Shown in pieces: positions 1 through 10,515 of a DNA stretch of 47,172 nucleotides; positions within the stretch are counted from its first letter, which is position 1; the number at the start of each line of letters is the position of its first letter. This DNA comes from Methyloversatilis discipulorum (GTDB lineage: Bacteria > Pseudomonadota > Gammaproteobacteria > Burkholderiales > Rhodocyclaceae). The notes under the pieces were generated by a model that worked only from the letters and a program-made list of their open reading frames with translations, ran no database searches and was not told the origin of the DNA. The position numbers and the translations under genes were made by a program. Where the stretch lies: contig NZ_JADMJL010000004.1 in NCBI RefSeq assembly GCF_018780585.1, positions 1 through 47,172 on the forward strand, read 5' to 3'.

Positions 1-88
1 CTATGTCCCGAAACAGCACGAAAACGCTTGCGCCGGAACATAGAATCTCCCACAGAACCCTCCCTGGAAGCCGCTCGGGCGCACTGTC

Positions 89-110
89 GTGGGAGCGAGC
101 TTGCTCGCGA
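89..110. repeat. REP-like palindromic element downstream of nifQ
   Basis: The sequence GTGGGAGCGAGCTTGCTCGCGA contains the perfect stem GCGAGC (95-100) / GCTCGC (103-108). It resembles the REP elements scattered between genes in pseudomonads and other proteobacteria. The first 164 bases hold no convincing gene. They also contain a second short hairpin (AGCGAG 123-128 / CTCGCT 134-139), and at about 48-62 a CTCCCACAGAACCCTCCC stretch, the reverse complement of a motif in the repeats at 8449-8737. The position just after nifQ suggests it serves as the operon's 3' end, but no T-run follows. Confidence 0.6.
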
Positions 111-164
111 TGCAGCCTGTGCAGCGAGACGGCCTCGCTTCCAACAACCACAGTGGTCAGGTAG

Positions 165-776
165 TCAGTCCTCCGGACCGAAGCACACCGCGTAGTCGGT
201 GCACACGCCGCAGCTGGGCGCCTTGCAGACGCGGATCTGCTCGCGCTCGCACAGCTGTTTGTAGAGGAATTTCTTCCACTTCATGTCCTGCGTATTGCGT
301 TCGGCCAGCGAAGTGAAGCGGCCGTGCATCAGTTCGGACAGCATGGCGCGCGAGGTCAGGTCCATGTCCTGCCACAGGTGGTCGGCGCCCAGGCAGCCGG
401 TGGCCACCGCGTGCGCGAGCCACAGGTGATCCTGATCGACGATGGACAGATGCTCGCGCAGCAGCGCCACCACGTCGTCCATCTCGATCGCTTCGGCGAA
501 CTCGGCGGGCGTTGTCGCGTGCAGCGCCGGCAGCCACTCGGCGCCGGGGAAATGGCGCGCCAGCAGGCGGCGCGTTTCCGACACGTCGATGCCGTACAGC
601 GGCAGGCACTGCAGCCCGCGCTGCGTCCAGCTGCGGCCGATCACGCCGGCGAGCACGCGCGGCACCAGATCGTCGGGCCGGCGCGCCAGCTTCAGCAGCA
701 ACCCGCGGAAGCCACCGGGCGCGGCCGGCAGTGGCCAGACGGGTTGTAACGGTGCGGTCGGAAAGAGCGTAGGCAT
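165..776 (-). CDS. nifQ: NifQ, molybdenum donor for FeMo-co synthesis
   Basis: A 203-residue protein whose C-terminus carries C-x4-C-x2-C-x5-C, the signature of NifQ. In the family this motif holds an Fe-S/Mo-Fe-S cluster that delivers molybdenum to the NifEN/NifH stage of FeMo-cofactor assembly in the cytoplasm. Length is usual for the family. It is the last gene of the minus-strand nifE operon and starts 16 bases after the fdxB stop. The ribosome-binding site is weak (a GGGA-like stretch), so coupling to fdxB translation is likely. No terminator with a T-run follows; a REP-like element lies about 55 bases downstream. Identification is firm. Confidence 0.93.
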   Translation of the reverse strand: MPTLFPTAPLQPVWPLPAAPGGFRGLLLKLARRPDDLVPRVLAGVIGRSWTQRGLQCLPLYGIDVSETRRLLARHFPGAEWLPALHATTPAEFAEAIEMDDVVALLREHLSIVDQDHLWLAHAVATGCLGADHLWQDMDLTSRAMLSELMHGRFTSLAERNTQDMKWKKFLYKQLCEREQIRVCKAPSCGVCTDYAVCFGPED

Positions 777-792
777 CGCCGTCGTCCCGCGC

Positions 793-1101
793 TCACACCT
801 CGACCGGCGCGTGCGTGTAGCACTTCTTCGGACAGACCTTGGAACAGGCCTGACAGCCCACGCAGTTCACCTGCCGCGAAATGGTCATTACCTTGCGCTC
901 GTACTCCTCGTCGTCATCCTCGTTGTCCGGGTCGACCACGACGATGTCGCCATCCTCGGTGACACCGGCGAGCTGCAGCACGTCGTTGGCACAGACCTTC
1001 ACGCAGCGCGCGCAGCCGATACAGGTGTCCTGGTTCAGGCTGGATACGAACTTCGGTGTCCAGATTTCGCCGCTGGGCAGCGTGACGGAAAATGCAGCCA
1101 T
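793..1101 (-). CDS. fdxB: Nif-specific ferredoxin III (FdxB), 2x[4Fe-4S]
   Basis: A 102-residue ferredoxin with two cluster-binding sets: Cys27, 30, 33 and 37, then Cys80, 83, 86, 90 with an extra Cys94. An acidic linker (around residues 58-67) separates them. This spacing and length fit the nif-associated ferredoxin III family encoded between nifX and nifQ in many diazotrophs. A role as low-potential electron carrier for cofactor assembly or nitrogenase reductase is inferred from the family and position. The start follows the upstream gene stop (1115) by 13 bases. Confidence 0.92.
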   Translation of the reverse strand: MAAFSVTLPSGEIWTPKFVSSLNQDTCIGCARCVKVCANDVLQLAGVTEDGDIVVVDPDNEDDDEEYERKVMTISRQVNCVGCQACSKVCPKKCYTHAPVEV

Positions 1102-1114
1102 GATGCGTCCTTCC

Positions 1115-1312
1115 TCAGGCGGTCGCGGCCGCCAGTTCCTTGCGCGCAGCCATCAGCGACTGGTGCGCGTCGTAGGCGACCTGCGCGACCTCGAGGATCT
1201 TCTCCCAGTTGGTCGGCAGTTCTTCCGACAGGTCGTGCAGGTCCATCTTGGCCTGCGTTGCCTGCGCGTTGAGCTTCTTCACCCGTGTCTTCAGTGCGTC
1301 GACGTCTTCCAT
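1115..1312 (-). CDS. Small helical CCE_0567-like nif protein
   Basis: A 65-residue protein predicted to be almost entirely helical, with heptad-like spacing that would suit a helical hairpin or coiled coil. Sequence and position (between the NifX-associated protein and fdxB) match the small CCE_0567/DUF683 family found beside nifX in many nitrogen fixers, for which metal binding has been proposed. No enzymatic motif is visible. It ends 13 bases before fdxB starts and begins 10 bases after the previous gene ends, so it is part of the nifENX transcript. Confidence 0.8.
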   Translation of the reverse strand: MEDVDALKTRVKKLNAQATQAKMDLHDLSEELPTNWEKILEVAQVAYDAHQSLMAARKELAAATA

Positions 1313-1322
1313 CGCTTCGTCC

Positions 1323-1799
1323 TCAGCCCCAGTTGGCGACTTCGTTGTACTTGTTCACCATGCCGACGCCCTCGTCGACGAACTTCTGCCCCGCCTCGGC
1401 CAGCTTCGCGTAGGTCGGAAAGCCGAAGCGGTGGGCGTCGCGCAGCTGCTTGTTCACCGCGATCAGGCGACCGGCGATGAGCACCATGCGGCCGAAGCCC
1501 TCGTGCGACATCTTCATCATCGGCGTCACCATCACCTTGGTGGCGCGCTCGATCGACAGGCCGACCGCGTTGTAGAACAGCTCGATGCGCCACAGCGTTT
1601 CCGGGTCCGGGTCGCCCATGATGGGCAGCGCGCGACGCGCCTCCGCGCTCAGGATGTAGGGCTCGAGCAGCTGCGCGTCGCTCTTGCCCTCCCAGGCGCC
1701 GTGCATGTCCTGCGCGCGGTACTGCTTGATCAGCTCGCTCAGGAAGGGCGATGCCAGCGCTTCGGTGTCCTCGGCGCTCAGTTCCAGTGTTTCAGCCAT
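1323..1799 (-). CDS. NifX-associated nitrogen fixation protein (DUF269)
   Basis: A 158-residue soluble protein of the DUF269/NifX-associated family, which almost always lies directly after nifX. No catalytic motif is known to me. A role in FeMo-co assembly or trafficking is inferred from strict co-occurrence. The start codon lies 8 bases inside the nifX coding region (overlap 1792-1799), indicating translational coupling. The family-like segments are the N-terminal acidic leader (about residues 1-20) and the stretch with Met-rich VMVTPMMKM around residue 100. Confidence 0.88.
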   Translation of the reverse strand: MAETLELSAEDTEALASPFLSELIKQYRAQDMHGAWEGKSDAQLLEPYILSAEARRALPIMGDPDPETLWRIELFYNAVGLSIERATKVMVTPMMKMSHEGFGRMVLIAGRLIAVNKQLRDAHRFGFPTYAKLAEAGQKFVDEGVGMVNKYNEVANWG

Positions 1800-2205
1800 G
1801 TTCTTCCACCTCGTCTTCGAAATCGAAACTGCGTGCTTCGTCTTTCTGCAGGGCCTTGCGCAGCCAGGGCGGCGGCGTGCCGCGCAGCACTTCCTGCAGC
1901 TTGTCCAGGATGTCCATGATCGGTTCCGGCTGATTCACCTTGATCGGGTGGATCTTGCTGGCGACCACGCGCGCCGCCGCCGAGCCGCCGATGGCGGCGA
2001 CATAGACGATGGCGACGTCCTTGATCGCCTCGAGCTTGGGCGCGAGCTTGTCCTCGTCGCCGTCCTCGTCCAGCTTGCCGCCGAAGTCGAAGTCCTCGAC
2101 ATGGTGGTAACCAGCCTTGTCGATCTCGTACACGGCCAGGTGTTTGGCCCAGCCGAAGTGCGCGTCGACGCGCTGCTTGTCCTGGGTGGCGAAGGCGATC
2201 TTCAT
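1792..2205 (-). CDS. nifX: NifX, FeMo-co precursor carrier
   Basis: A 137-residue protein of the NifX/NafY/VnfX family, which binds NifB-co or the VK-cluster and passes it to NifEN during FeMo-cofactor synthesis. The N-terminus ([20 protein letters not shown]) is typical: a beta strand followed by the conserved HFG motif. A long acidic stretch (about residues 44-55) is also usual. It lies 30 bases after nifN and overlaps the next gene by 8 bases. Confidence 0.93.
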   Translation of the reverse strand: MKIAFATQDKQRVDAHFGWAKHLAVYEIDKAGYHHVEDFDFGGKLDEDGDEDKLAPKLEAIKDVAIVYVAAIGGSAAARVVASKIHPIKVNQPEPIMDILDKLQEVLRGTPPPWLRKALQKDEARSFDFEDEVEEHG

Positions 2206-2235
2206 GCGCTGCTCCTCGGTGGATGGGCGACCGGC

Positions 2236-3675
2236 TCAGGTGCCGGACGCAACGGTTTCAGGAATTTCGGCGGACGATGCACAGCCACAGCCGCCGCTGC
2301 CGCAACCGGATGCCTGACTGCCCTCGCTCGCCGCGACGATGCTCTCCTGCGGCAGTGGCCAGTCTTCAGGCGTGTTCACGTGCTCGTCGGCGAGGAAGGT
2401 GTTGGCCCAGCCGAGGATCAGTTCGCGCGTGCCGCGATAGCCGACGCGCAGCACGTGCGCCGCGCCCAGCCGGTCGAACATCGGCAGGCCCTCGCGCAGC
2501 AGCGGAATGCCCAGTCTCGCCGCCGACTGCCGGCCATGCGCATGGGTGATGAACAGTTCGGCACCGGCCGCCTTGGCGCGCATCTCCAGATCTTCGAGAT
2601 CGCCGAGCAGCACTTCGGCACACGGCACGGCTTCGAGCACGCGCGACGGCGTGGTGCTGACGGCGGCCACCACTTCGGCGCCCATTTCGGCGGCGGTGGT
2701 CGCCAGTGCATAGAGCAGGTCCGGTTCGGCGCCAATGGCCATCTTCCTGCCGCCGACCCAGAAGTGGGCGTCCAGCATCACGTCCAGCAGCTGGGTCCGC
2801 GCACGGCGGTATTTCGGCGGTACCGGACGACCGGACAGCTCGGACAGGTACTGCAGGAAATCGTCCACCGCGGCCAGTCCGGTCAGCCGGTCGAATACGC
2901 GGAAGGGCACGCCGCAGCGTTCCTCGATTGCCGCCGCGGCGGCGTCCATGCGCGCGCCGACGGCGAGGGTGGCGGCGGCCGCACCAACCCGGCGCAACGT
3001 GTCGACGCGGGTGCCGCCCAGCGTGGTCGGCGTGAAGTTGTCCGGAATGTGACCGTCGAGCGAACCGGAAATATCAGGCAGCACCTGTACGCGCAGGTCG
3101 AAGGCTTCGATGGTTTCGCGCAGTTCCTCGATGTCGGCCGGCGTCAGGTGTGCGCCCGGCAGCAGGTTCACCAGGCCGGCGTCGCGATCGCAGGGCTGGG
3201 CGAAGGCGTCGATCACGGCCAGCACCGCCTTGCCCCAACCGTCCTCGAAGGCGCCGACATAGTCCGGCGTCGACACGTAGACGATTTCGGTACCGGTCAG
3301 CGCCTCGCCGTGCTTGCGGCGGATCAGGTTCAGATAGCCGTCGACATCGTCGCCCTTGGTTTCGGTCAGCCCGGTCGAGGCAATGGCGATGATGGAGGGA
3401 TTGGCGCGCTTCTTGATGTTCAGCACCGCCTGTTCGATGTTCTCCAGCCCGCCGAGTATGGTGCTCACCTCGTTCATCGCCGTGGTCTGCATCGGGATCG
3501 CCTCCTTGAAGTGGCGAACCAGCAGTACCAGGCCGAACGAGGTGCAGCCCTGCGAGCCATGCATCATGGGCATACAGTTGTCCAGGCCCATGAAGGCGTA
3601 GCACGCGCCCAGCGGCTGGCTCATCTTGAGCGGATTGACCGTGCAGGCCTTCTTCGATTCGATGACGGTGGCCAT
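2236..3675 (-). CDS. nifN: NifN, beta subunit of the NifEN scaffold
   Basis: A 479-residue homologue of NifK. NifEN is the scaffold on which the NifB product is matured into FeMo-co. The N-terminal motif NPLKMSQPLGACYAF and the following HGSQGCTSFG supply the cluster-site cysteines conserved in NifN. The middle and C-terminal Rossmann-like domains are present, and length is normal. The start is set 10 bases after the nifE stop. An oddity is a glycine/cysteine-rich tail with Cys458, Cys463 and Cys465, beyond the conserved domain; it could bind metal or be a disordered extension. Confidence 0.95.
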   Translation of the reverse strand: MATVIESKKACTVNPLKMSQPLGACYAFMGLDNCMPMMHGSQGCTSFGLVLLVRHFKEAIPMQTTAMNEVSTILGGLENIEQAVLNIKKRANPSIIAIASTGLTETKGDDVDGYLNLIRRKHGEALTGTEIVYVSTPDYVGAFEDGWGKAVLAVIDAFAQPCDRDAGLVNLLPGAHLTPADIEELRETIEAFDLRVQVLPDISGSLDGHIPDNFTPTTLGGTRVDTLRRVGAAAATLAVGARMDAAAAAIEERCGVPFRVFDRLTGLAAVDDFLQYLSELSGRPVPPKYRRARTQLLDVMLDAHFWVGGRKMAIGAEPDLLYALATTAAEMGAEVVAAVSTTPSRVLEAVPCAEVLLGDLEDLEMRAKAAGAELFITHAHGRQSAARLGIPLLREGLPMFDRLGAAHVLRVGYRGTRELILGWANTFLADEHVNTPEDWPLPQESIVAASEGSQASGCGSGGCGCASSAEIPETVASGT

Positions 3676-3685
3676 GGCGTGATCC

Positions 3686-5080
3686 TCAGGCGACCGCCAC
3701 GTCCCAGGGCGCCGGACGGCGCACCTGTTCCCAGATCGGGTTGTACAGCGCCTTGTCGATCTCGCGCACCAGATCGACCATGCCTTCGTAGCCAGCGTAG
3801 GCGTGGTGGCGTTCCTGGTTGATGTCCAGCCAGGGCATCTTGGCCTTCAGCGCGATGAACTGGCTGCGCCCGCCGGACAGCATGATGTCGGCCTTGGCGT
3901 CCTTGAGCATTGCGTACATCTCGCGCGGCGTCATGTCGTCGATCATGTGCGCGTCCTGGCCCATCAGCTCCTTGATCTTTTCCTTGTCTTCCTTGGTCGA
4001 TTTCTTGACGCTGGTGCCGACGATTTCCAGACCGGCCTCCTGCAGCGCGGCCACCACCGACCAGCTTTTCACGCCGCCGGTGATCAGCAGCACCTTCTTG
4101 CCTTCGAGCCGCGGGCGATAGGCAGCGATACGCTCGAAGGCGCGCTTCTCCTCGACCGCGATCAGCGCTTCGGTACGTACCTTCAGCTCCTCCGGCGCGC
4201 CCTTCTCGACCAGCAGGCGGGCGATTTCGCGCAACGTTTCCGACATGTCGCCGATGCCGTAGAAGGAACCTTCGAAGAAGGGGATGTCGTAGCGCTCGTC
4301 CATCTTGCGCGCGATATTGATCATCGACTTCGAGCACACCATCATCGCCGCCTTGGCGCGGTGGCTGTAGGCGACTTCCTTGTAGCGGCCGTCGCCGGAG
4401 ATACAGGACAGGATGCGCACGCCGAGCGCATCGAGCAGCGGCTTCACCTGCCACAGTTCGCCGGCCAGGTTGTACTCGCCGATGATGTTGATGTCGTAGG
4501 GCGTGACGAATTCCGGCTCTTCGGTGCCGATCACGTAATCGAGCAGCGCCTCGGCGCCCAGCTTGTTGCCGAGGTTCTTCGGCCCGACGAAGCCCGGTGA
4601 ATTGACCGGGATGACCGGCTTGCCGAACTTCTCCGAGGCCTTCTTGCACACCGCCTCGATGTCGTCGCCGATCAGCGCGGTGACACAGGTCTGGTAGACG
4701 AACACCGCCGGCGGGTCGTACTTCTCGATGATTTCCTTGACCGACTTGAACAGCCGCTTCTCGCCGCCGTAGATGACATCCAGTTCGTTGATGTCGGTGG
4801 TGAAGCCGGTGCGGTAGAGCTGCGAGGTGCTGGACGAGGAATTGCGGTTGTCCCAGGAGTTGCCCTCACAGGCGATCGGGCCGTGCACCAGGTGAGCGAC
4901 ATCGACGATGGGCTGCAGCGCGACCTTGGCGCCGTCGAACGCACAACCGCCAGCGGCTGCGCCGGGCGAAAGCTGCTTGGTACAGCCCTTCTTCTTTTCC
5001 TTGGCCGACTTGTTCTGGTTGTGCTCGCAGGCGGGTTCTTCGAACACGTCCTGGATCTTTGCCGATACGCGTGCATCCAT
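3686..5080 (-). CDS. nifE: NifE, alpha subunit of the NifEN scaffold
   Basis: A 464-residue NifD homologue that pairs with NifN as the FeMo-co assembly scaffold. It has the family N-terminal region with CEHNQ, then KGCTKQLSPGAAAGGC and the HGPIACEGNSWDNR motif that provide cluster ligands. The length is normal. The start is preceded by a purine-rich AGGAAGG. It is the first gene of the minus-strand nifENX operon; a sigma54 promoter match lies about 57 bases upstream and a NifA-like site about 160 bases upstream of the ATG. Confidence 0.95.
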   Translation of the reverse strand: MDARVSAKIQDVFEEPACEHNQNKSAKEKKKGCTKQLSPGAAAGGCAFDGAKVALQPIVDVAHLVHGPIACEGNSWDNRNSSSSTSQLYRTGFTTDINELDVIYGGEKRLFKSVKEIIEKYDPPAVFVYQTCVTALIGDDIEAVCKKASEKFGKPVIPVNSPGFVGPKNLGNKLGAEALLDYVIGTEEPEFVTPYDINIIGEYNLAGELWQVKPLLDALGVRILSCISGDGRYKEVAYSHRAKAAMMVCSKSMINIARKMDERYDIPFFEGSFYGIGDMSETLREIARLLVEKGAPEELKVRTEALIAVEEKRAFERIAAYRPRLEGKKVLLITGGVKSWSVVAALQEAGLEIVGTSVKKSTKEDKEKIKELMGQDAHMIDDMTPREMYAMLKDAKADIMLSGGRSQFIALKAKMPWLDINQERHHAYAGYEGMVDLVREIDKALYNPIWEQVRRPAPWDVAVA

Positions 5081-5136
5081 GGCCCACCTTCCTTCCTGTC
5101 AGGGTCGGCGCGCAAGGCGCTGTCGGAGCTCACTCA

Positions 5137-5151
5137 GCAGGATTGATGCCA
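5137..5151 (-). promoter_or_regulatory. Sigma54 (-24/-12) promoter for nifE operon
   Basis: On the minus strand the sequence reads TGGCATCAATCCTGC. It keeps the invariant GG-N10-GC spacing and differs from TGGCACG-N4-TTGC at three of the eleven fixed positions. Start of transcription would be near 5125, giving a 5' leader of about 45 bases to nifE. Confidence 0.7.
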
Positions 5152-5236
5152 GAGCCGGCGCACGGGTCAGAGAGCCGGGAAATCAGTCATCTGCGGTCCG
5201 CCGGGTCGCCCGCGGGCAACGCGGCCCGACAAAGGC

Positions 5237-5252
5237 TGGTCGTTTTGCGACA
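5237..5252 (-). promoter_or_regulatory. Candidate NifA upstream activator site for nifE
   Basis: The minus strand reads TGTCGCAAAACGACCA: TGT-N10-CCA, one base off the NifA consensus TGT-N10-ACA. Its centre is about 119 bases upstream of the predicted nifE transcription start, a usual distance. The left half TGTCGCA recurs in the other nif promoters here. It overlaps a perfect 6-bp-arm palindrome at 5248-5262. Confidence 0.5.
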
Positions 5253-5290
5253 TGCAATGTCGGGTTTGGCGGACCGCCACGACGCCAGCA

Positions 5291-5605
5291 CTACTCGATG
5301 CCCTCCATGCGCGCCTTGTTGTGGATGGCCGACTGCAACCGCTTGGCGATGCCCATCGGGCTGGCGTCGAAACTGCGATGCGCCTCGGTCAGCGCGTCCT
5401 GCGCGACCTGCGCTTCCTCCAGCGTCAGCGGAATGCGCCCGGCCACATGGGTGGCGCCCGGCACCGCTTTCGCGATGGCCTGGCGGTTCGGATGTTCGGA
5501 CAGCGGAACCAGCCCGCCCGCCTCCGGCTTGCCCTCCAGACAGACCACGCCCTCGATCACCTCGACCCGCCGTCCGTCCATCGTCGTCTTGATCAGTACG
5601 CCCAT
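5291..5605 (-). CDS. Unknown 104-aa protein between nifE and the nifF operon
   Basis: I do not recognise this protein. It is 104 residues, with a beta-strand-like N-terminus (MGVLIKTTMDGRRVEVIEGV) and a more helical C-terminal half. No cysteine cluster or membrane segment is visible, and the only cysteine is in the N-terminal third. The start at 5605 is chosen because a strong GGAGG lies 7 bases upstream; the open frame extends farther without a better start. It is divergent from the receiver/AAA+/nifF operon. A weaker sigma54-like site at 5642-5656 would drive it, suggesting nif regulation, while nifE downstream has its own promoter. Confidence 0.75.
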   Translation of the reverse strand: MGVLIKTTMDGRRVEVIEGVVCLEGKPEAGGLVPLSEHPNRQAIAKAVPGATHVAGRIPLTLEEAQVAQDALTEAHRSFDASPMGIAKRLQSAIHNKARMEGIE

Positions 5606-5641
5606 TGCGACCTCCTTCGAATGAATGACAAAGGCTGAGAA

Positions 5642-5656
5642 GCGAAAGCCATGCCG
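5642..5656 (-). promoter_or_regulatory. Possible sigma54 promoter for the 104-aa gene
   Basis: The minus strand reads CGGCATGGCTTTCGC. GG-N10-GC spacing is exact, but three fixed positions differ from consensus. The predicted start near 5630 leaves a 25-base leader. It sits almost back to back with the plus-strand site at 5661-5675. I found no clear TGT-N10-ACA site nearby. Confidence 0.4.
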
Positions 5657-5660
5657 CGTT

Positions 5661-5675
5661 TGGAACGAAGCTTGC
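5661..5675 (+). promoter_or_regulatory. Sigma54 promoter for receiver-AAA+-nifF operon
   Basis: TGGAACGAAGCTTGC differs from TGGCACG-N4-TTGC at one position and keeps GG-N10-GC. Predicted transcription start is near 5687, 24 bases before the ATG at 5711. No good NifA site is visible within 150 bases upstream, so activation may use a degenerate site or a distant one. Confidence 0.7.
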
Positions 5676-5710
5676 TCGGACCGAGAAGACGACAGACAGG
5701 GAGAGTCCTC

Positions 5711-6127
5711 ATGCAGATCGGCGTAGACAGTCAGCGCGCAGTCGAGAACAAGCGCGTGTTCGTGGTCGATGACGACGACGTGGTCGGCACCGCCTTGCAG
5801 TTCATGCTGGCCGACGAGATGGAAACCCATGTGTTCGCCGACCTCGCGTCGGCACTCACGGTGGCCGCGGCGACACCGCCCGATCTGGTGCTGCTCGGCG
5901 CCGGACTGCTGGCCGGCGACGCGGTGACGCGCCTGCGCGCGGTGCTGCCTCAGGTGCGCATCCTGATCGTCTGCAGCGATGCCGACGACGACGTTGTCCG
6001 TCAGGCGCTGGCGGCCGGCGCACAGAGCACGCTGCTGCGTCCGCTCAAGGTCGAGAACGTGCGGCGCAAGGTAGACGCCCAGCTCGGCCGGCGCGCGGCG
6101 CTGGAAATTCCGGTCGTCACCCGCTGA
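5711..6127 (+). CDS. Degenerate response-regulator receiver domain, stand-alone
   Basis: A 138-residue protein consisting of a single CheY-like receiver fold. The acidic pocket is present (VVDDDD, Asp20-Asp23). The phosphoacceptor position in the usual LLD motif is Gly63 (DLVLLGAG), and the conserved KP near the end is RP (LLRPLK). It therefore looks like a pseudo-receiver that cannot be phosphorylated in the normal way. There is no output domain. The start at 5711 follows a GGGAGA site; a farther upstream start at 5651 would place the promoter inside the gene. It is first in an operon with an AAA+ ATPase (10-base gap) and nifF, so it may act by binding the ATPase. Confidence 0.85.
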   Translation: MQIGVDSQRAVENKRVFVVDDDDVVGTALQFMLADEMETHVFADLASALTVAAATPPDLVLLGAGLLAGDAVTRLRAVLPQVRILIVCSDADDDVVRQALAAGAQSTLLRPLKVENVRRKVDAQLGRRAALEIPVVTR

Positions 6128-6137
6128 GGCCGCAGCG

Positions 6138-8404
<2,267 letters not shown>

Positions 8405-8448
8405 GCGCAACAGGGCGTCGCTCGGCGACTGCGCCGACCGACGCCCCC

Positions 8449-8737
8449 AGTCGCGCCCAGGGCCACTCCCACAAGGAACGCGCCCGACCTGCTGAACGAG
8501 CCTGGGCAGGGGTTCTGTGGGAGGGCTCTTCTGACCCCGACGGCACCCTGCATTCAAGCCCGCGGACCGCGACGCCCCAGTCGCGGCCAAGGCCGCTCCC
8601 ACAAGGAACGCGGCCGACCTGCTGCCCGAGCTGCACCGGGGTTCTGTGGGAGGGGTCTTGACCCCGACAATAGCCTGTATCGAAGCCTGCGGACCGCGAC
8701 GGCCCGGTCGCGGCCAAGGCCGCTCCCACAGGGGGTG
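8449..8737. repeat. About 130-bp tandem repeat, two full units and a partial third
   Basis: Between the convergent nifF and nifK genes, the segment starting CAGTCGCG..CCAGGGCC-CTCCCACAAGGAACGCG at 8449 recurs at 8579 and, shortened, near 8706. The period is 127-130 bp. Each unit holds TCGCGGCCAAGGCCGCTCCCACA, a REP-like palindrome (GCGGCC/GGCCGC), followed by ACCTGCTG and a GGTTCTGTGGGAGGG stretch. The same GTTCTGTGGGAG motif occurs near position 50. It resembles a REP/BIME cluster. The rest of 8405-8789 holds no gene I can support. Confidence 0.75.
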
Positions 8738-8789
8738 ATTCGCCACACCTGCCGCCAGAGCCCAGGCCGGTGCATGCTCACCCTGCCCC

Positions 8790-8829
8790 AAAAAAGACGC
8801 CGCGCCGGCACGATGCGTGCCGGCGCGGC
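8790..8829 (-). terminator. Rho-independent terminator of nifHDK
   Basis: On the minus strand a perfect 13-bp stem (8817-8829 with 8799-8811) around a 5-base loop is followed by a T-run (A-run on the plus strand at 8790-8795). It lies 17 bases past the nifK stop. Confidence 0.92.
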
Positions 8830-8845
8830 GCGAGAGGACGCGATA

Positions 8846-10405
8846 TCAGCGGATGATGTCGTACGAGTAGTCGGTCTTGCCCGGAACGATGGTGTTCACG
8901 TCGATCGACTCGAAGAACTCGTCGAGCAGCATCACCAGCACGCGCATGCCGCCTTCGTAACCCCAGATCGGGTAGCGATGGTAGTGATGGCGATCGAAGA
9001 TCGGGAACACCATGCGGATCAGCGGAGTGCCGGTGTCACGTTCCAGATACTTGCCATACGTGTTGCCGATCAGGAAGTCGACCGGCTCCGTGTAGAGCAG
9101 CGAACGCATGTGCCACAGGTCGCGCTTCGGATACACCTTGCAGCCGGCGCCGTAGGGCGAGGCGTCCAGCACCTTCTGCACACGTGCCTCCCACTCCTTC
9201 TCGCCGTTGGTGGCCAGGATGTGCGCCGGCTCGGCACCGAGTTCCAGCAGGAACTCGGTCAGGCCCAGCATCATGTCCGGGTCGCCGTACATCGCGTAGC
9301 GCTTGCCGTGCAAGTGGGCCTGCGAATCGGCCATCGCGTCAACCAGGTAACCGCGCTCCTTCTCCAGCACTTCGGGGATGGGCTTGCCGGTAAGGCGCGA
9401 CAGTTCCATCAGGAACTTGTCGGTGCCGGCGACGCCGATCGGGCTGTTCAGCAGCACCACTTCCTGGCTATGCTCGGCGATGAACTTCGCGGTCTTCTCG
9501 CAGCAGAACTCCTGGAAGATGACCGTGGCCTTGGCGTTGATCGCGCGTTCGACCGTTTCCTTGGTGGTGCCGCCCTCGTACATGCGGAACTCGCCATCGG
9601 TCGGCGTATTCCAGACCTCGGACGGATCGCACAGGATGTTGTAGTCGATCTCGAACAGGTCGAGGATGCGCTTCATTTCCTTCATGTTGCCGACGACGAA
9701 GCCGTCGAAGCCGAAGATGAAGTTGATCGACTCGTCCGCCTTGCGCTCGAGCTTGGCGGCGGTGTCGGCCTTGCCGTCCCAGAAGTGACGCAGGATGCCG
9801 AGCAGCGCGTTGTCGTAGCCGGTGATGTGGCTGCCGACGAAGGCCGGGGTGTGCGCGAAGGGCACGTCGAACTCGGCCGGTACGCTGCCCTTCTCCTTCG
9901 AAGTCTTGATGAAGGCGTTCAGGTCATCGCCGATCACTTCCGCCATGCAGGTGGTCGACACCGCGATCATGTCCGGCTTGTACAGGTTGTACGAGTTGGC
10001 CAGGCCGTCGATCATGTTGTTCAGGCCGCCGAACACGGCTGCGTCCTCGGTCATCGACGACGACACGCAGGAGGTCGGCTCCTTGAAGTGACGCGAGAAG
10101 TGCGAACGGTAGTAGGCGACACAGCCTTGCGAGCCATGCACGAAGGACAGGGTCTTGTGGAAGCCGTTAGCGACATAGACGGCACCCAGCGGCTGGCAGG
10201 CCTTGGCCGGATTGACCGTAAGCGCTTCACGGGCGAAGTTCTTCTGCTTGTAGTCCTCGGTCTTGGTCCACTCGACGATCTCCTGGATCTTGGCGTCGGC
10301 GTGGTTGAACTCGAACTGGGACTTCTTGTCCGCCAGCATCTGCTGGTATTCCGGTTCGCGGAACAGCAGTTCGTGGTCGAGGATCTTGTCGGCTGATTGA
10401 GGCAT
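8846..10405 (-). CDS. nifK: NifK, nitrogenase MoFe protein beta subunit
   Basis: A 519-residue beta subunit of dinitrogenase. It forms the alpha2-beta2 MoFe protein with NifD and shares the P-cluster at the subunit interface. Family motifs seen: [13 protein letters not shown] and [14 protein letters not shown] (P-cluster cysteines), then [21 protein letters not shown]. The start at 10405 (MPQSADKI) has AGGAG upstream; the open frame runs 54 bases farther, into a repeat. Length is typical of group I NifK. It is the last gene of nifHDK. Confidence 0.97.
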   Translation of the reverse strand: MPQSADKILDHELLFREPEYQQMLADKKSQFEFNHADAKIQEIVEWTKTEDYKQKNFAREALTVNPAKACQPLGAVYVANGFHKTLSFVHGSQGCVAYYRSHFSRHFKEPTSCVSSSMTEDAAVFGGLNNMIDGLANSYNLYKPDMIAVSTTCMAEVIGDDLNAFIKTSKEKGSVPAEFDVPFAHTPAFVGSHITGYDNALLGILRHFWDGKADTAAKLERKADESINFIFGFDGFVVGNMKEMKRILDLFEIDYNILCDPSEVWNTPTDGEFRMYEGGTTKETVERAINAKATVIFQEFCCEKTAKFIAEHSQEVVLLNSPIGVAGTDKFLMELSRLTGKPIPEVLEKERGYLVDAMADSQAHLHGKRYAMYGDPDMMLGLTEFLLELGAEPAHILATNGEKEWEARVQKVLDASPYGAGCKVYPKRDLWHMRSLLYTEPVDFLIGNTYGKYLERDTGTPLIRMVFPIFDRHHYHRYPIWGYEGGMRVLVMLLDEFFESIDVNTIVPGKTDYSYDIIR

Positions 10406-10422
10406 GTTGAACACTCCTGAGT

Positions 10423-10503
10423 GTAGGGTGGGCAGGGGCTGCGCCCCGCCCTGCGACACGGATGTCGGGAACGGTGGGTTTCGGTGCCCTCAACCCACCC
10501 TAC
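10423..10503 (-). repeat. Large inverted repeat between nifD and nifK
   Basis: A perfect 10-bp inverted repeat (GTAGGGTGGG at 10423-10432, CCCACCCTAC at 10494-10503) encloses more GC-rich hairpins, including GGGGC-TGC-GCCCC at 10435-10447. The GTAGGGTGGG...CCCACCCTAC ends resemble a dispersed palindromic repeat found in many proteobacterial intergenic regions. It fills nearly the whole nifD-nifK gap, ending 5 bases before the nifK ribosome-binding site. It would form a strong structure in the mRNA. Confidence 0.75.
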
Positions 10504-10515
10504 GTTGCACTGCGC

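Noticed and set aside
1684-3822. A 712-residue plus-strand open frame
   Set aside because: It is antisense to nifX and nifN, which are clear family members; composition is typical of a high-GC shadow frame.
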